Positions 54,547 through 63,671 of a stretch of 64,000 bases of DNA are shown here, piece by piece (positions within the stretch are counted from its first letter, which is position 1; every line of letters begins with the position of its first letter). The position numbers and the translations under genes were made by a program. Location: assembly GCA_945874145.1 (NCBI GenBank), contig CAMCFN010000016.1, positions 1 to 64,000 of the forward strand, in the 5' to 3' direction. The notes beneath the pieces are model-generated. The model had not been told where the DNA came from. It made no database searches and worked only from the letters and a program-made list of their open reading frames with translations. The DNA is from Akkermansia muciniphila. Lineage in GTDB: Bacteria; Verrucomicrobiota; Verrucomicrobiia; Limisphaerales; SXTU01.

Positions 54547-55657
54547 TAGTAGGCAGCCTAGAAAAGATTTCGCCGTATTGCGCGGACATTTTTTCCAGAG
54601 TGAAGTCCGTGGCCATCCGCTGGAAGGCTTGATTCCCCCAGCGACCAAACTCTGTCTCGGGCTGGCCGGCCAGCCACCCCATTTGTGTTGCAGCACTTAG
54701 CCAGTCGCCGGGTTCAAACAACCAGCCAGTCTCTCCCGGCACGATGATCTCCGCCACTCCACCCACCCGGGCCGCCAACACTGGCACTCCTGCCTGGCCT
54801 GCCTCCAGCAGCACGGTGGGAAAAGGATCGAATTCAGACGAGGGAACCACCAAAACATCCAGCATGCCAAGAAAGCGGGCTGGCGCGTCCACCCACCCGT
54901 GCCAGTGGATGTGTGGCCACCACGGTTCGGCGGCGTGCTGGCGGCGCAGGTCCGCCAGCATTTTGTGCCCGCCAGCATCCTGCGCCTCTCCCGCGAGGTG
55001 CATTTCCCAAGGATGGCTCGTCCGCGCCGCAAACATCGCGAGGGCGGCAAAAAGTCCCCGCAGGCCCTTGCGCTCCGAGAAAGTTCCCAAGAAACCGAGC
55101 CGCAGGCAGCCCGCCGTCCGCCATGAACGCTGGAGTGGGGCCGCCGGGGGCAGACCGTTGCGCACGACCGCCAGCCGCTCCGCCGGATAAGCCGCGTCGG
55201 CGCACGCCAGCCGCACCGCTTCAGACACGCACACCACCCGGTGCAGCCCCCGACGGGCGGCCAGCCGCATCAACCGGCGACGGGAGCCAGTAATGAAACT
55301 CGCCAGCGGATGGTCGTGCAGCGTGCCCACGGCTGGCCTGTCCAACAGCTTGCCCGCCAACCCCGTCAGCTCCCAGTCCCGAGCGCTCCAGCCATGCACC
55401 ACGTCGAAGGGGATTTGGGCGTGTGCCCGGTGCAGAATCGTCAGCGTGCGAACGATCGTGAGAAGGGAGAAACGGCCGTTGTCCGGCACCGGCAAAATGG
55501 TGCAACCCTCGGGCACTGCCCTGACAGTCCGACTGCCAAGCGGGACGGCAACGGTCAGTTGATGCCCCGCCGCCAGCAGGCCGGCCAGAAAATGCCCGAG
55601 CATCTTCTCCGCGCCGGCGAAAAAGCGCGCTTCGGGATGCACGATCAACAGCCGCAT
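54539..55657 (-). CDS. Glycosyltransferase family 4 protein
   Basis: 372 residues. MRLLIVHPEARFFAGAEKMLG, FDVVHGWSARDWELTG, LRLGFLGTFSERKGLRGLF and VVPSSEFDPFPTVLLEAGQAGVPVLAAR show a GT-B GT4 enzyme with the E-x7-E motif. It is the first gene of the leftward unit (this gene, polymerase-like, GT4) and divergent from the STELLO gene with a 107-base gap. Confidence 0.92.
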   Translation of the reverse strand: MRLLIVHPEARFFAGAEKMLGHFLAGLLAAGHQLTVAVPLGSRTVRAVPEGCTILPVPDNGRFSLLTIVRTLTILHRAHAQIPFDVVHGWSARDWELTGLAGKLLDRPAVGTLHDHPLASFITGSRRRLMRLAARRGLHRVVCVSEAVRLACADAAYPAERLAVVRNGLPPAAPLQRSWRTAGCLRLGFLGTFSERKGLRGLFAALAMFAARTSHPWEMHLAGEAQDAGGHKMLADLRRQHAAEPWWPHIHWHGWVDAPARFLGMLDVLVVPSSEFDPFPTVLLEAGQAGVPVLAARVGGVAEIIVPGETGWLFEPGDWLSAATQMGWLAGQPETEFGRWGNQAFQRMATDFTLEKMSAQYGEIFSRLPTNG

Positions 55658-55764
55658 TCCGCAGAGTAAGGATAATTCAGGCCGCTTGGCAAACGTGGCG
55701 CGGCGATGTTCGACGGCGATTCACGCTTGACGAGGGGGGCGCGGTTCGGCAGTGCTGCGCGGAC

Positions 55765-56778
55765 ATGCTTGATGTCGTCATCACCACCATCTTTCCGCCC
55801 ACCCCGGCCATGCAGGTGCTGAGTGACGGGCTGACGGCCCGTGGCGGCCGCCTGTGGGTGATGGGGGACCGCAAGGGTCCACCGGCCTACGACCTAGAAG
55901 CCGCCCGCTTCTGCACGATAGACCAGCAGCTCGCCTTGCCCTTTGAACTGGGCCGCCAGTTGCCGGAGCGGCATTACACCCGCAAGAACCTCGGCTATCT
56001 CCTGGCGATCCAGCAGGGTGCGCAGACGATCGTCGAGACCGACGATGACAACGCGCCCACGACCAGGTTTTGGGAGCCCCGTCAGGCGCATGTGCAGGCC
56101 CGGCCGGTGCAGCAGCCTGGCTGGTGGAATGTGTATCGGGACTTTTCGTCGGCGCGGATCTGGCCGCGCGGATTTCCGCTCACCCATCTTACGATCTCGT
56201 TCGCGGAACCGCCGACCACCACCGGGCTGGTGACGACGGAGTGCTTGATCCAGCAGGGACTGGCGGATGACAACCCGGACGTTGATGCGCTTTACCGCCT
56301 GACGGCTGAGCTGCCGGTGCGTTTTGACCCGACGGCACCGCCCGTGGCGCTGGGGCGCGGCTGCTGGTGTCCCTTCAACAGCCAGAACACGACCTTTTTC
56401 CCCGCCGCCTGGCCGCTCTTGTATCTGCCTTCGCACTGCTCCTTCCGCATGACGGACATCTGGCGTTCGTTCGTTGCGCAGCGGTGTTTGTGGGAGATGG
56501 ACTCGTGTCTGAGCTTCGCCGGGCCGAGCATGCGGCAGGACCGCAACGAACACGATCTACTCCGCGATTTTGAACAGGAGATTCCAGGCTACCTGCACAA
56601 TGAGCGCATCCGCCAGTTGCTGGCCGGGCTTGTTCTCACGCCGGGCCGGGCCCAGACGACGGTGGCCGCCAATCTGATGGCTTGTTACGCGGCCTTGGTG
56701 CGGGCTGGCCTCCTACCGGAAGCCGAGCTGAAGCTGGTGGCAGCGTGGCAGCGTGACTTGGCGCTAGCCTGCGCCTGA
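55765..56778 (+). CDS. STELLO-type glycosyltransferase-like protein (DUF288)
   Basis: 337 residues. ITTIFPPTPAMQVL, RKNLGYLLAIQQGAQTIVETDDDNAP (DDD motif) and NSQNTTFFPAAWPLLYLPSHCSFRMTDIWRSF are the landmarks of STELLO/DUF288 proteins, first known from cellulose-synthase-associated Golgi proteins of plants. In bacteria they occur in surface-glycan loci. It is the only plus-strand gene inside this locus and overlaps the 3' end of the next gene by 15 bases, tail to tail. Confidence 0.85.
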   Translation: MLDVVITTIFPPTPAMQVLSDGLTARGGRLWVMGDRKGPPAYDLEAARFCTIDQQLALPFELGRQLPERHYTRKNLGYLLAIQQGAQTIVETDDDNAPTTRFWEPRQAHVQARPVQQPGWWNVYRDFSSARIWPRGFPLTHLTISFAEPPTTTGLVTTECLIQQGLADDNPDVDALYRLTAELPVRFDPTAPPVALGRGCWCPFNSQNTTFFPAAWPLLYLPSHCSFRMTDIWRSFVAQRCLWEMDSCLSFAGPSMRQDRNEHDLLRDFEQEIPGYLHNERIRQLLAGLVLTPGRAQTTVAANLMACYAALVRAGLLPEAELKLVAAWQRDLALACA

Positions 56779-57801
56779 CCGGCGGTCCATCCAGTTGGCC
56801 AGCCGGCTGGCCTTCTGCCACAGATTGGATCGCAGGCGCAGGCCCCAGCCAGCCAGCAGTGTGCGCTGACGCCGGTGCGCCTTCAGCACCGCCTCCGGGT
56901 CCGCCTCTCCGGCAGGGAGCGTGATCAACGGCAAGGCCACATCGCGCATCCCCCAGTCGGGCGGGTTGCGGGATTGCGGCCCGGTCACGTTTTCCACCCA
57001 ACTGTTCCAATCGTTGTTGGGCAGTGTGCCTTGATGGGCGTTGCCCACGCCGAAGCTGTGGTCCAGATGCGCCACGCACAATTGATCGCCCAAATCCGGC
57101 GTGCGCCCGCCGCCGTTCAGCCAGTTCAACCGGCGGGCGTTGTTCGCATCGCTGTGGCCCCACAGCTTCATGCCCTCCTCACAACCACCGATTTGCAGCC
57201 ATTGCTCGCGGGGTGCCAGTTGGAAATCGCCCACCGAGGCAAAGCGCAGCCAGGCCTGCGGCTTCTCAGGCGGCTGCCGCACGCCGGCGTGGATCACTGC
57301 GTCACAAAAGTCCTGCCATTGTGGGACATTGGCGCGATCCAGCCGCTGCCACTGGGCGGGAGGAATGCCAATGCGCGGGCACAGGTAGAAGCGGGGCGGC
57401 AGCGCGCGCAGCAGCTCCGCGAAGGATTGGGAGCCCAGCGGATGCACGAGCACGTCGCAGTTCGTGGAGAGCAGCCAGGCGTTGCGTGGATTGCTCCGGC
57501 GGATGCCGACATTGCGGGACAGCTCATCTGAAAAGGGCAGCGGCGTCTCGCCAATCGCCGCCCGCATCAGCTCCCCGCTGATGCGGTAAATCTTCAGCCG
57601 TCGGCGCGTCTCCGCGGTGAGCGTGTCGGCGATGGCCTCGGCCAGCGTCACGTCCGGGTCCGGAGTGTTGCAGTCCACGTAGATGATTTCGTCGTCCGGA
57701 TCCGCGCAGAGCGAGCCGAAGTAATTCAGGCTGGCCGCCGTCCGCTTGGGCAGGTTCACCCCGTAACCATCATTGCGGCCCACGACGAGGAAGGTAATCA
57801 C
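56764..57801 (-). CDS. Glycosyltransferase-like protein, GT-A (GT2-like)
   Basis: 345 residues. FLVVGRNDGYGVNLPKRTAASLNYF then EIIYVDCNTPDPD resemble the nucleotide-sugar binding start and DxD-type region of GT2-like proteins; WLLSTNCDVLVHPLGSQSF and CEEGMKLWGHSDANNARRLNW (Glu-Asp/His-type acceptor region) follow. Not a canonical GT2, so the family is uncertain. Start overlaps the upstream GT4 stop by 4 bases. Confidence 0.72.
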   Translation of the reverse strand: MITFLVVGRNDGYGVNLPKRTAASLNYFGSLCADPDDEIIYVDCNTPDPDVTLAEAIADTLTAETRRRLKIYRISGELMRAAIGETPLPFSDELSRNVGIRRSNPRNAWLLSTNCDVLVHPLGSQSFAELLRALPPRFYLCPRIGIPPAQWQRLDRANVPQWQDFCDAVIHAGVRQPPEKPQAWLRFASVGDFQLAPREQWLQIGGCEEGMKLWGHSDANNARRLNWLNGGGRTPDLGDQLCVAHLDHSFGVGNAHQGTLPNNDWNSWVENVTGPQSRNPPDWGMRDVALPLITLPAGEADPEAVLKAHRRQRTLLAGWGLRLRSNLWQKASRLANWMDRRSGAG

Positions 57802-58982
57802 GCGTCATACCTTTCCCTGCCGGGCCGAACGAGCGCAAGCATCCTTCGCCACACGGCCCGCTGCACGGGCACGGCGTGAAAGCGTCGTGCTCCCGCCAGC
57901 GAGGCGCGGCGGCCATTGGGTTTTAATCCGGCCAGCCCGGTCATCAGTTCGGTCCACTGTCGTTGGGCTTGAACCGAGCTGAACTCGCGCACGGCGGTGG
58001 CACGTGCCGCTGCCCCGCGCCGCCGGCATTCCCCGCGATCCGCCGTGGCACGCAGGAGCGCCTGAACCGCCGCTGCCGGCGTTCGTGCCGCATAAAGCCA
58101 GCCGCCACCCGCCGCCAGCGCGTGCCGCATTCCCGCCGGCAGATCCGGCACCACACACGCGAGGCCGCAAAACATTCCCTGCACCATCGCCAAGGGCAGT
58201 CCTTCCCATTGTGAACAGAGGAAAAACACATCATGCCGGGGCAGTGCCGCCGCCAGCTCCGCTGCCGGACGCCAGCCATGAAAGCGCACGTTGCCCGAGG
58301 TCCAAGCTGATCGCAGGCCCGCCAGCGCTGGGCCATCGCCGTAGAGATGCCACTGGAGCGGTCGTCCCGCCGCCGCACAGCCAGCCGCAATCTCCGGCAG
58401 CCAGTGCGCCCGCTTTTGCTGTGCCTCCAGCCGCCCGACAAAGCATACTTCCAACGGCATGCCCTCTTTGCCGCGCGGGCCAGCGGCACACCTCGACGCC
58501 TGCTCAAATTCGGGCTCCACCCAATACGGCACGCACCAGCCCGCGGTCTGGCCGGCCCGATACGGCATCGCCGCCGCCAGCGTGTCCTGGGTGCTCGTGG
58601 TGATCGCTTCCGGGAAGGCCCCCGCTTGTCGCAGCCAGTGAAACATGTCGGCGTAAGCATGCTGCTCCAGGGAGAAGACATGCCGCACCCGGACACAGGA
58701 AAGAAAGCGCAGGACATCAAACTCATCTTTGCCGGAAAAGGAATACACGACTTCGGGCCGCGTGGCCTCAATCGCCTCCTGCAGCCGGTGCAACCGTTCC
58801 CGCCAAGGAGCGGTAGGCAGTGCCCCGGCCACCACATAATCAGCCAGCACCGGCTCCGTATCGTCCTGCCCCACGACCGTTGCGACCGCGTGCCCGGCAG
58901 CACGGAAGAAGTCTGCCAGTTGCCGGAGCAGCGCATTGCTGCCTCCCCGGCCGGGATAATGAGCAAGGAAAGTGATGCGCAT
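57798..58982 (-). CDS. Glycosyltransferase family 4 protein
   Basis: 394 residues from ATG 58982. MRITFLAHYPGRGGSNALLR, VCFVGRLEAQQKRAHWLP, VRFHGW and FFLCSQWEGLPLAMVQGMFCGLACVVPD are GT4 landmarks with an E-x7-type motif. It lies 4 bases downstream of a methyltransferase gene and overlaps the next gene by 4 bases, all on the minus strand. Confidence 0.9.
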   Translation of the reverse strand: MRITFLAHYPGRGGSNALLRQLADFFRAAGHAVATVVGQDDTEPVLADYVVAGALPTAPWRERLHRLQEAIEATRPEVVYSFSGKDEFDVLRFLSCVRVRHVFSLEQHAYADMFHWLRQAGAFPEAITTSTQDTLAAAMPYRAGQTAGWCVPYWVEPEFEQASRCAAGPRGKEGMPLEVCFVGRLEAQQKRAHWLPEIAAGCAAAGRPLQWHLYGDGPALAGLRSAWTSGNVRFHGWRPAAELAAALPRHDVFFLCSQWEGLPLAMVQGMFCGLACVVPDLPAGMRHALAAGGGWLYAARTPAAAVQALLRATADRGECRRRGAAARATAVREFSSVQAQRQWTELMTGLAGLKPNGRRASLAGARRFHAVPVQRAVWRRMLALVRPGRERYDA

Positions 58983-58986
58983 ACGC

Positions 58987-59757
58987 TCACTGCCGCCGTG
59001 CAAGCACAAACACCCCGACGTAAAGGCTCGCCGGGACCGAGCCCGGCACCCGGGCTTGCGCGGCAAACCGGTCGGCAAACCAGTTCAGCACCGGCATCAC
59101 CAAACAGCGATACCCGTGCCGGAACACCGCCAGCGGGTAGTGCAGCAGCGGCCGGCCATCCGCCCGTAAATGAGCGACAGCGTGGTGGGTCAACTGCACC
59201 GCCGCCCGGACGCCCGTGGTCAGCTTGCCGGCTGACACCACCTGGAAACCCCCGCGCCCGATCAGTTCCTCCAGTCCGCGACAGGTCCAGCGCTGGTAGT
59301 CATGCGGGCAGCCGTGCTCTTGAATCAACCCGTGCGTGGTGAGAAGCAGGCGGCCGCCAGGGCGCAGCAAACGATGACACTCCGCAACGTAGAGCGCAGG
59401 ATCGGCCACGTGTTCCAGCACTTGGGTGGACAGGACCCAGTCATAACTTCCCGCGGCCTCCTCGGTCAGGCCGGCGGGCGTCAGCAGGCGATCCACCGCC
59501 ACACCCGGCGTCACGTCCGCTTTCACATACTGCGCGCAATGGGCAAACCACGGCGTGTAAGGAGCCCCGCCACAGCCGTAGTCGAACACCTGTCCGCTCA
59601 TTTCTGCGGTGCAGGCGGTGATCCAGTCGCGCAGATCTTTCAACTGCAGGTAATCTTCATCGCGCCACCGGGGCTGCTGCCGGACCCGCAGATAGTCCTT
59701 GCGGGCCAGATCCTCACCCAGCGCGTTAGAGGAGAAGGGGGGGGCAGGGGCCTTCAT
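58987..59757 (-). CDS. SAM-dependent methyltransferase
   Basis: 256 residues from ATG 59757. The class I fold shows VFDYGCGGAPYTPWF (SAM motif I), SYDWVLSTQVLEHVADP (motif IV) and RLLRPGGRLLLTTHG (post-motif). It probably methylates a sugar of the glycan or its precursor. Stop is 4 bases before the GT4 start; start overlaps the TylF-like gene by 4 bases. Confidence 0.9.
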   Translation of the reverse strand: MKAPAPPFSSNALGEDLARKDYLRVRQQPRWRDEDYLQLKDLRDWITACTAEMSGQVFDYGCGGAPYTPWFAHCAQYVKADVTPGVAVDRLLTPAGLTEEAAGSYDWVLSTQVLEHVADPALYVAECHRLLRPGGRLLLTTHGLIQEHGCPHDYQRWTCRGLEELIGRGGFQVVSAGKLTTGVRAAVQLTHHAVAHLRADGRPLLHYPLAVFRHGYRCLVMPVLNWFADRFAAQARVPGSVPASLYVGVFVLARRQ

Positions 59758-60515
59758 CGCTTGATCAAAAAGGCCTGGGTGGTTTCGGGCAGGCAGATGA
59801 CCTCCGCGCCCCGCGCGGCGCATACCTCGTCAATCGCCGTGCGCGCTCCGAAGGTGGCTGGCCAGCCATAATCATCGAACACCATGACGCCGCCGGGCAC
59901 GAGCCGTTCCCAGCAGAACTCGGTGGCGGCGCGCGTGGGTTGGTGCAGGTTCACGTCGATGTGCGCGAAGCACAGCGACGTGGTGGATACCTGGGCGATC
60001 GTCGCGGGAATCCGGCCGGCGACAACCCGCACTTCGACTGCTGGGTTGGCGAGCAGAGCGGTGACTTCCGCCTCCGAGTTGCACTGGCACTGTTGCGGGC
60101 GAACGTGCTGTCCATCTCTGGCCGCGTCCGCCTCCGGATAACCCGCAAAGGTGTCCAGCACCCACATCCGTTTCTTCACCCCGCGAGCGAGCAGGCTGTC
60201 CAGCATCAGCCGCGCGCTGCCCCCGCTGCCGGCCCCGGCCTCGAACACATCGCCCGGCAGGCCCAGCGTGCTCACGAACAACTTCCGCAGCAGATACAAT
60301 TTTTGCGGCGAAAGCATCGTGTTCGCCCGCACCGCAGGCGTGAGGCACTTCTGAAACTCAGCGCCCTGCCAGGGCCGGTGCAGCCGACTGAAATCCTCCG
60401 GGCCTGCATACGTTTCCGGTTCCGGCAGCTCGGGGGGGATCACTTGTCCGCGGTTGAGGCGGTGCATCCGCCATCCTAGGTCGGATAACGTGGAACGAAT
60501 AAAACTTTTGAACAT
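59754..60515 (-). CDS. TylF/MycF-type O-methyltransferase
   Basis: 253 residues from ATG 60515. The TylF/MycF family (macrocin O-methyltransferase-like) is shown by GDVFEAGAGSGGSARLMLDSL (SAM site), WVLDTFAGYPEAD, FAHIDVNLHQPTRAATEFCW (metal-binding Asp region) and GGVMVFDDYGWPATFGAR. These enzymes O-methylate sugars. With the second methyltransferase it suggests a methylated glycan. Confidence 0.92.
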   Translation of the reverse strand: MFKSFIRSTLSDLGWRMHRLNRGQVIPPELPEPETYAGPEDFSRLHRPWQGAEFQKCLTPAVRANTMLSPQKLYLLRKLFVSTLGLPGDVFEAGAGSGGSARLMLDSLLARGVKKRMWVLDTFAGYPEADAARDGQHVRPQQCQCNSEAEVTALLANPAVEVRVVAGRIPATIAQVSTTSLCFAHIDVNLHQPTRAATEFCWERLVPGGVMVFDDYGWPATFGARTAIDEVCAARGAEVICLPETTQAFLIKR

Positions 60516-60536
60516 AGGAAACCACAACCGCCATCA

Positions 60537-62036
60537 TCAAAACACCCGCAGCATGGCGCGAAAGCGCGGCGACGACAATCCTCCCTCCGCCGAGGCCGCA
60601 ACCCGGCTCCAAGCCACCAGACTACCCGTGCCCAAGCCGGCCGACGCCGCCAGCGCACCAATCAGCAACAGCCAAGCACCACGCCCTGCCAGCGGCACCA
60701 AAAGGGCGGCGACTCCGAAGCTGACCGCCAGCCCGGCCAGTGCCCGCCACCAAAGCGCTCCTGCTAAACCGCCGGGTGATCGCGGCACCGACATTGCATA
60801 CCGCGCAAGGATTGGCAGCAGCGTGCCAGCCGCAGTCGCCAAGAGAAAAGCACCCGCTACCCCAGTCACACCCCACGCATATCCCGCCGTCACTGCCATC
60901 ACCACCGCCAGCGCAAGCTCGCGCTCCACCAACCGGGCTAATGACAAGAAATCTCCCTGCCCAATCAAATAATACGCTGCGGGTGCCGACACTCCCGTAA
61001 TCAAAAAACGAGCTGTCAGCAGCGCGACCAGCCCCGGGGCGGGCATCCACTCCGCCCCCATCCACCAGCCAATGAACGGTGCCAACGTCAAGCCCATGCC
61101 CCCCAGCGTCGCCCCATACACCCAGGCATTTGCCCGCAGAACGAAATCTGCGAGCGACTGCGTCCCGGCCGCATCGCGTGCCATCATCGGCCAGACCACC
61201 TCCGCCGTGGCCTGCGCCAAGCTGCGCAGAATTCCGAACAGCCGCGCCAGCACGCCGTAAATGGCCGCCTCCTTCGTGGCCCCGCAGATCAGCCCCGCCA
61301 GCACGACGTCAGCCGTGAACAACAACATCGTGGCCAGTTGGCTCCGAAAACAGTCCCAAGCATCTCGCTTCAGCTCCTGCAATTGCGCCGGATAATCCGC
61401 TTCCGCCTGATAACGCCACCAGCGAAAGCCCGGCACACAGCGGCGAATCAGCCAGATGGTCAGCGGCATCCCACCCGCCAAAACGACCAGCGCCGCCAGT
61501 GGAAACGCCCACACCCCCGCCCCGAGACGCAAACCCACCCAGAGACCCAGCACCGACAACCAGGCGACCGCTCCGTTCACGAGGAAATACCAGGTCTGCT
61601 GCCCCAACCCGACGAGCAAGGCCGCTTGGGCACCCGCCAGCATCGTCAGCGCCCCTGTCACCCCCACTGCCAGCCAATACGCCAGTGGACTGTCCACCAT
61701 CCGGCCCGCAGGCGTCATCGCGTAGGCGCCCATCAGCAGGGTCGCCACGGCCAGGACCACGGGTGCCAACCGCGAATAGAACACTTCTCCGAACCGCACC
61801 AGCCGGGCCTTGGCCGCCGCCTCTGGCACCACGAGCATCCGCCGATTGGTCACCGTGCGAACTCCCCCGTCCAACAGGGGCAGAAAAGCAGTGACCTGCA
61901 TCGCCACCAGCACTGCCCCATAGATCTCGGGAGCCAAGTGGTGGCCAATCAGCTTTAATGAAATCAGTCCGCCGACGAGGCTGGAGGCCGTGGCAAAGAT
62001 TCGCCCGCTCACCGCCTGTAAAAAGTAAGCTATCAT
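60537..62036 (-). CDS. Polysaccharide flippase, Wzx-like
   Basis: 499 residues from ATG 62036 (an upstream start at 62120 is possible). About 14 hydrophobic helices. SGRIFATASSLVGGLISLKLIG at the start, GVLARLFGILRSLAQATAEVV and AATAGTLLPILARYAM-like segments fit MATE/MOP-type oligosaccharide flippases. It would flip a lipid-linked glycan. It lies between the methyltransferases and the last glycosyltransferase. Confidence 0.85.
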   Translation of the reverse strand: MIAYFLQAVSGRIFATASSLVGGLISLKLIGHHLAPEIYGAVLVAMQVTAFLPLLDGGVRTVTNRRMLVVPEAAAKARLVRFGEVFYSRLAPVVLAVATLLMGAYAMTPAGRMVDSPLAYWLAVGVTGALTMLAGAQAALLVGLGQQTWYFLVNGAVAWLSVLGLWVGLRLGAGVWAFPLAALVVLAGGMPLTIWLIRRCVPGFRWWRYQAEADYPAQLQELKRDAWDCFRSQLATMLLFTADVVLAGLICGATKEAAIYGVLARLFGILRSLAQATAEVVWPMMARDAAGTQSLADFVLRANAWVYGATLGGMGLTLAPFIGWWMGAEWMPAPGLVALLTARFLITGVSAPAAYYLIGQGDFLSLARLVERELALAVVMAVTAGYAWGVTGVAGAFLLATAAGTLLPILARYAMSVPRSPGGLAGALWWRALAGLAVSFGVAALLVPLAGRGAWLLLIGALAASAGLGTGSLVAWSRVAASAEGGLSSPRFRAMLRVF

Positions 62037-62129
62037 TTCCGGGATGCCGTGGCTTACGGCCGGAGACAGGCTGGAATTAAGCGGCCTAAGTGGAGTTGAT
62101 ACAACCGCTTTCAGTGACAACCACCGCCC

Positions 62130-63230
62130 TCACAGAGCCGCGCCCAGCTGGCCAATCCGCGCTGCCCAAGTGTGCTCCGCCAGCACGCGGCGGCGGCCGG
62201 CCTGACCGATCTCCGCTGCCCGGCGGGGTTCACGAGGCAGTTCACGGAGCCATTGGGCGGCTTCTTCGAGCGAATGGTAAGTGAGCACTTCGCGGCCCAC
62301 GTCCAAGGCGGTGGCGACATCGGCGTTGTGCTCGGTCAGGTAGCAGCAGCCGTGGCCGGGGAATTCCAGATCGCGCAGCTTGAGATAGCTCAGTTGCTGG
62401 CCGTGTCGGTCGAGGCCCTGGTTCAAGCCCAGCACCGTCTGACAACCACGCAGATACTCGGGCAGTTCCGCGTCGCTCAACGGCCCGTTCGCACAGGCGC
62501 GGACCACGGGCCATTGCGCCTGTCGCCGCAGATGGTCGCCCAGCCCGTGGAACAGCATCGCCTGCCGCGTGACCGCATCGTCAGAACTTTCATCCCAGCC
62601 GGGGCCGCGAATTTCCAACTGGCTGCCGGCCGCGATCAACTGTCCGAGTTGCTTCACGCGCGGACCGGTGGGCATGCCGATGAAGGCCGCTGGACGGATT
62701 GGTTCGTGACAGGCGCAATCGGGGAGTTCTGCGGGGTTGAACGCATACGGCAGGCAGACGAAAGGCACGCCCAGCGCGCGGTAGCGGGGGATTGCGGCAT
62801 GCTCCACAAACCAGTTGAGCGAGACCACCCGCGCCAGCGACTCCACTTCCTCGAACCGGTGCGTGCTGTCACAGAAGAAATTGATCCACGGCACGCCGGC
62901 CGCCTGCACGCGGCGCACCACATCAGGGTGCAAGTCCCGGGCGAAGCAGTAGGAGATCACCGCGTCCAGCCCGTGGTTCGCGTGGGCGCGGAGGATTTGC
63001 GCGGCCACCTGCTCGCTGATGCGGGAATGTTCATCCGCCGTGTCCGCCACTGGTTCCGACACGGCCCGGCGGGCCCACGAGTAATCAATGTTTTCAGGAA
63101 CGCTCAGCCGGTCCACCACGGGCCGCAGACCATCGTAAAAGTGCCGTTGCCAGAGTGAGCGGTAGTGACCCGAGGCGGCATGGCAATCCGTCACGAGACT
63201 GAACACATGTCGGAGCCGGAACTTGCTCAT
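62130..63230 (-). CDS. Glycosyltransferase-like protein, GT-B type
   Basis: 366 residues from ATG 63230, which overlaps the upstream DCC gene by 4 bases. MSKFRLRHVFSLVTDCHAAS, PWINFFCDSTHRFEEVESLA, LNWFVEHAAIPRYRALG, LKLRDLEFPGHGCCYLTEHN and EEAAQWLRELP resemble the spore-coat/GT-B (CgeB-like) glycosyltransferases that end in a C-terminal FExxA region with GHG. Donor and acceptor unknown. Confidence 0.75.
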   Translation of the reverse strand: MSKFRLRHVFSLVTDCHAASGHYRSLWQRHFYDGLRPVVDRLSVPENIDYSWARRAVSEPVADTADEHSRISEQVAAQILRAHANHGLDAVISYCFARDLHPDVVRRVQAAGVPWINFFCDSTHRFEEVESLARVVSLNWFVEHAAIPRYRALGVPFVCLPYAFNPAELPDCACHEPIRPAAFIGMPTGPRVKQLGQLIAAGSQLEIRGPGWDESSDDAVTRQAMLFHGLGDHLRRQAQWPVVRACANGPLSDAELPEYLRGCQTVLGLNQGLDRHGQQLSYLKLRDLEFPGHGCCYLTEHNADVATALDVGREVLTYHSLEEAAQWLRELPREPRRAAEIGQAGRRRVLAEHTWAARIGQLGAAL

Positions 63231-63640
63231 CCATCTTGGCTTCGCTTGCGCGCGGGCAGGACCGCGCAGGCGTCCTTGCAGCCGAAGAGCTTGCTCAGCA
63301 GATAACGGTTCCGGCTCACCCATTGGTAAATTCGCTCGGCAATCCAGATCACGCCGGGGAACCACAGCACCAGCGCCAGGGGCACCAGCAGGGGCATCCG
63401 CAGCCCGACAAACCGAAGGCACCGCGCGCCGCGATGAATCGTGCCATCGGTCGCAATACAGTGGATGGCCTCCAACAACGCCTCGCGGGTGAGCGCCGGG
63501 GCGACGCGGGCGGTCTCCGGGTCCGCGATGGGCAGCAAGCGCACGACGTGGAACCAGTCCAGCCAGGTGAGCATCCGCATCTGAAACGTGCAGAGCGAGC
63601 ACTCGCTGTCGTAGAGGACGATGTGGCGAGTGGCAGACAT
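63227..63640 (-). CDS. DCC family thiol-disulfide oxidoreductase-like protein (DUF393)
   Basis: 137 residues from ATG 63640. The DCC motif is visible as YDSECSLCTFQMRMLTWLD (D-x-x-C-x-L-C). A hydrophobic segment LLVPLALVLWFPGVIWIAE and the tail CKDACAVLPARKR follow, typical of this small family. Possibly redox-active and membrane-associated. First gene of the overlapping run that continues into the glycan genes. Confidence 0.88.
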   Translation of the reverse strand: MSATRHIVLYDSECSLCTFQMRMLTWLDWFHVVRLLPIADPETARVAPALTREALLEAIHCIATDGTIHRGARCLRFVGLRMPLLVPLALVLWFPGVIWIAERIYQWVSRNRYLLSKLFGCKDACAVLPARKRSQDG

Positions 63641-63671
63641 GTTGGGAGTTAAGGGGATCAGCGTGGTGGCG

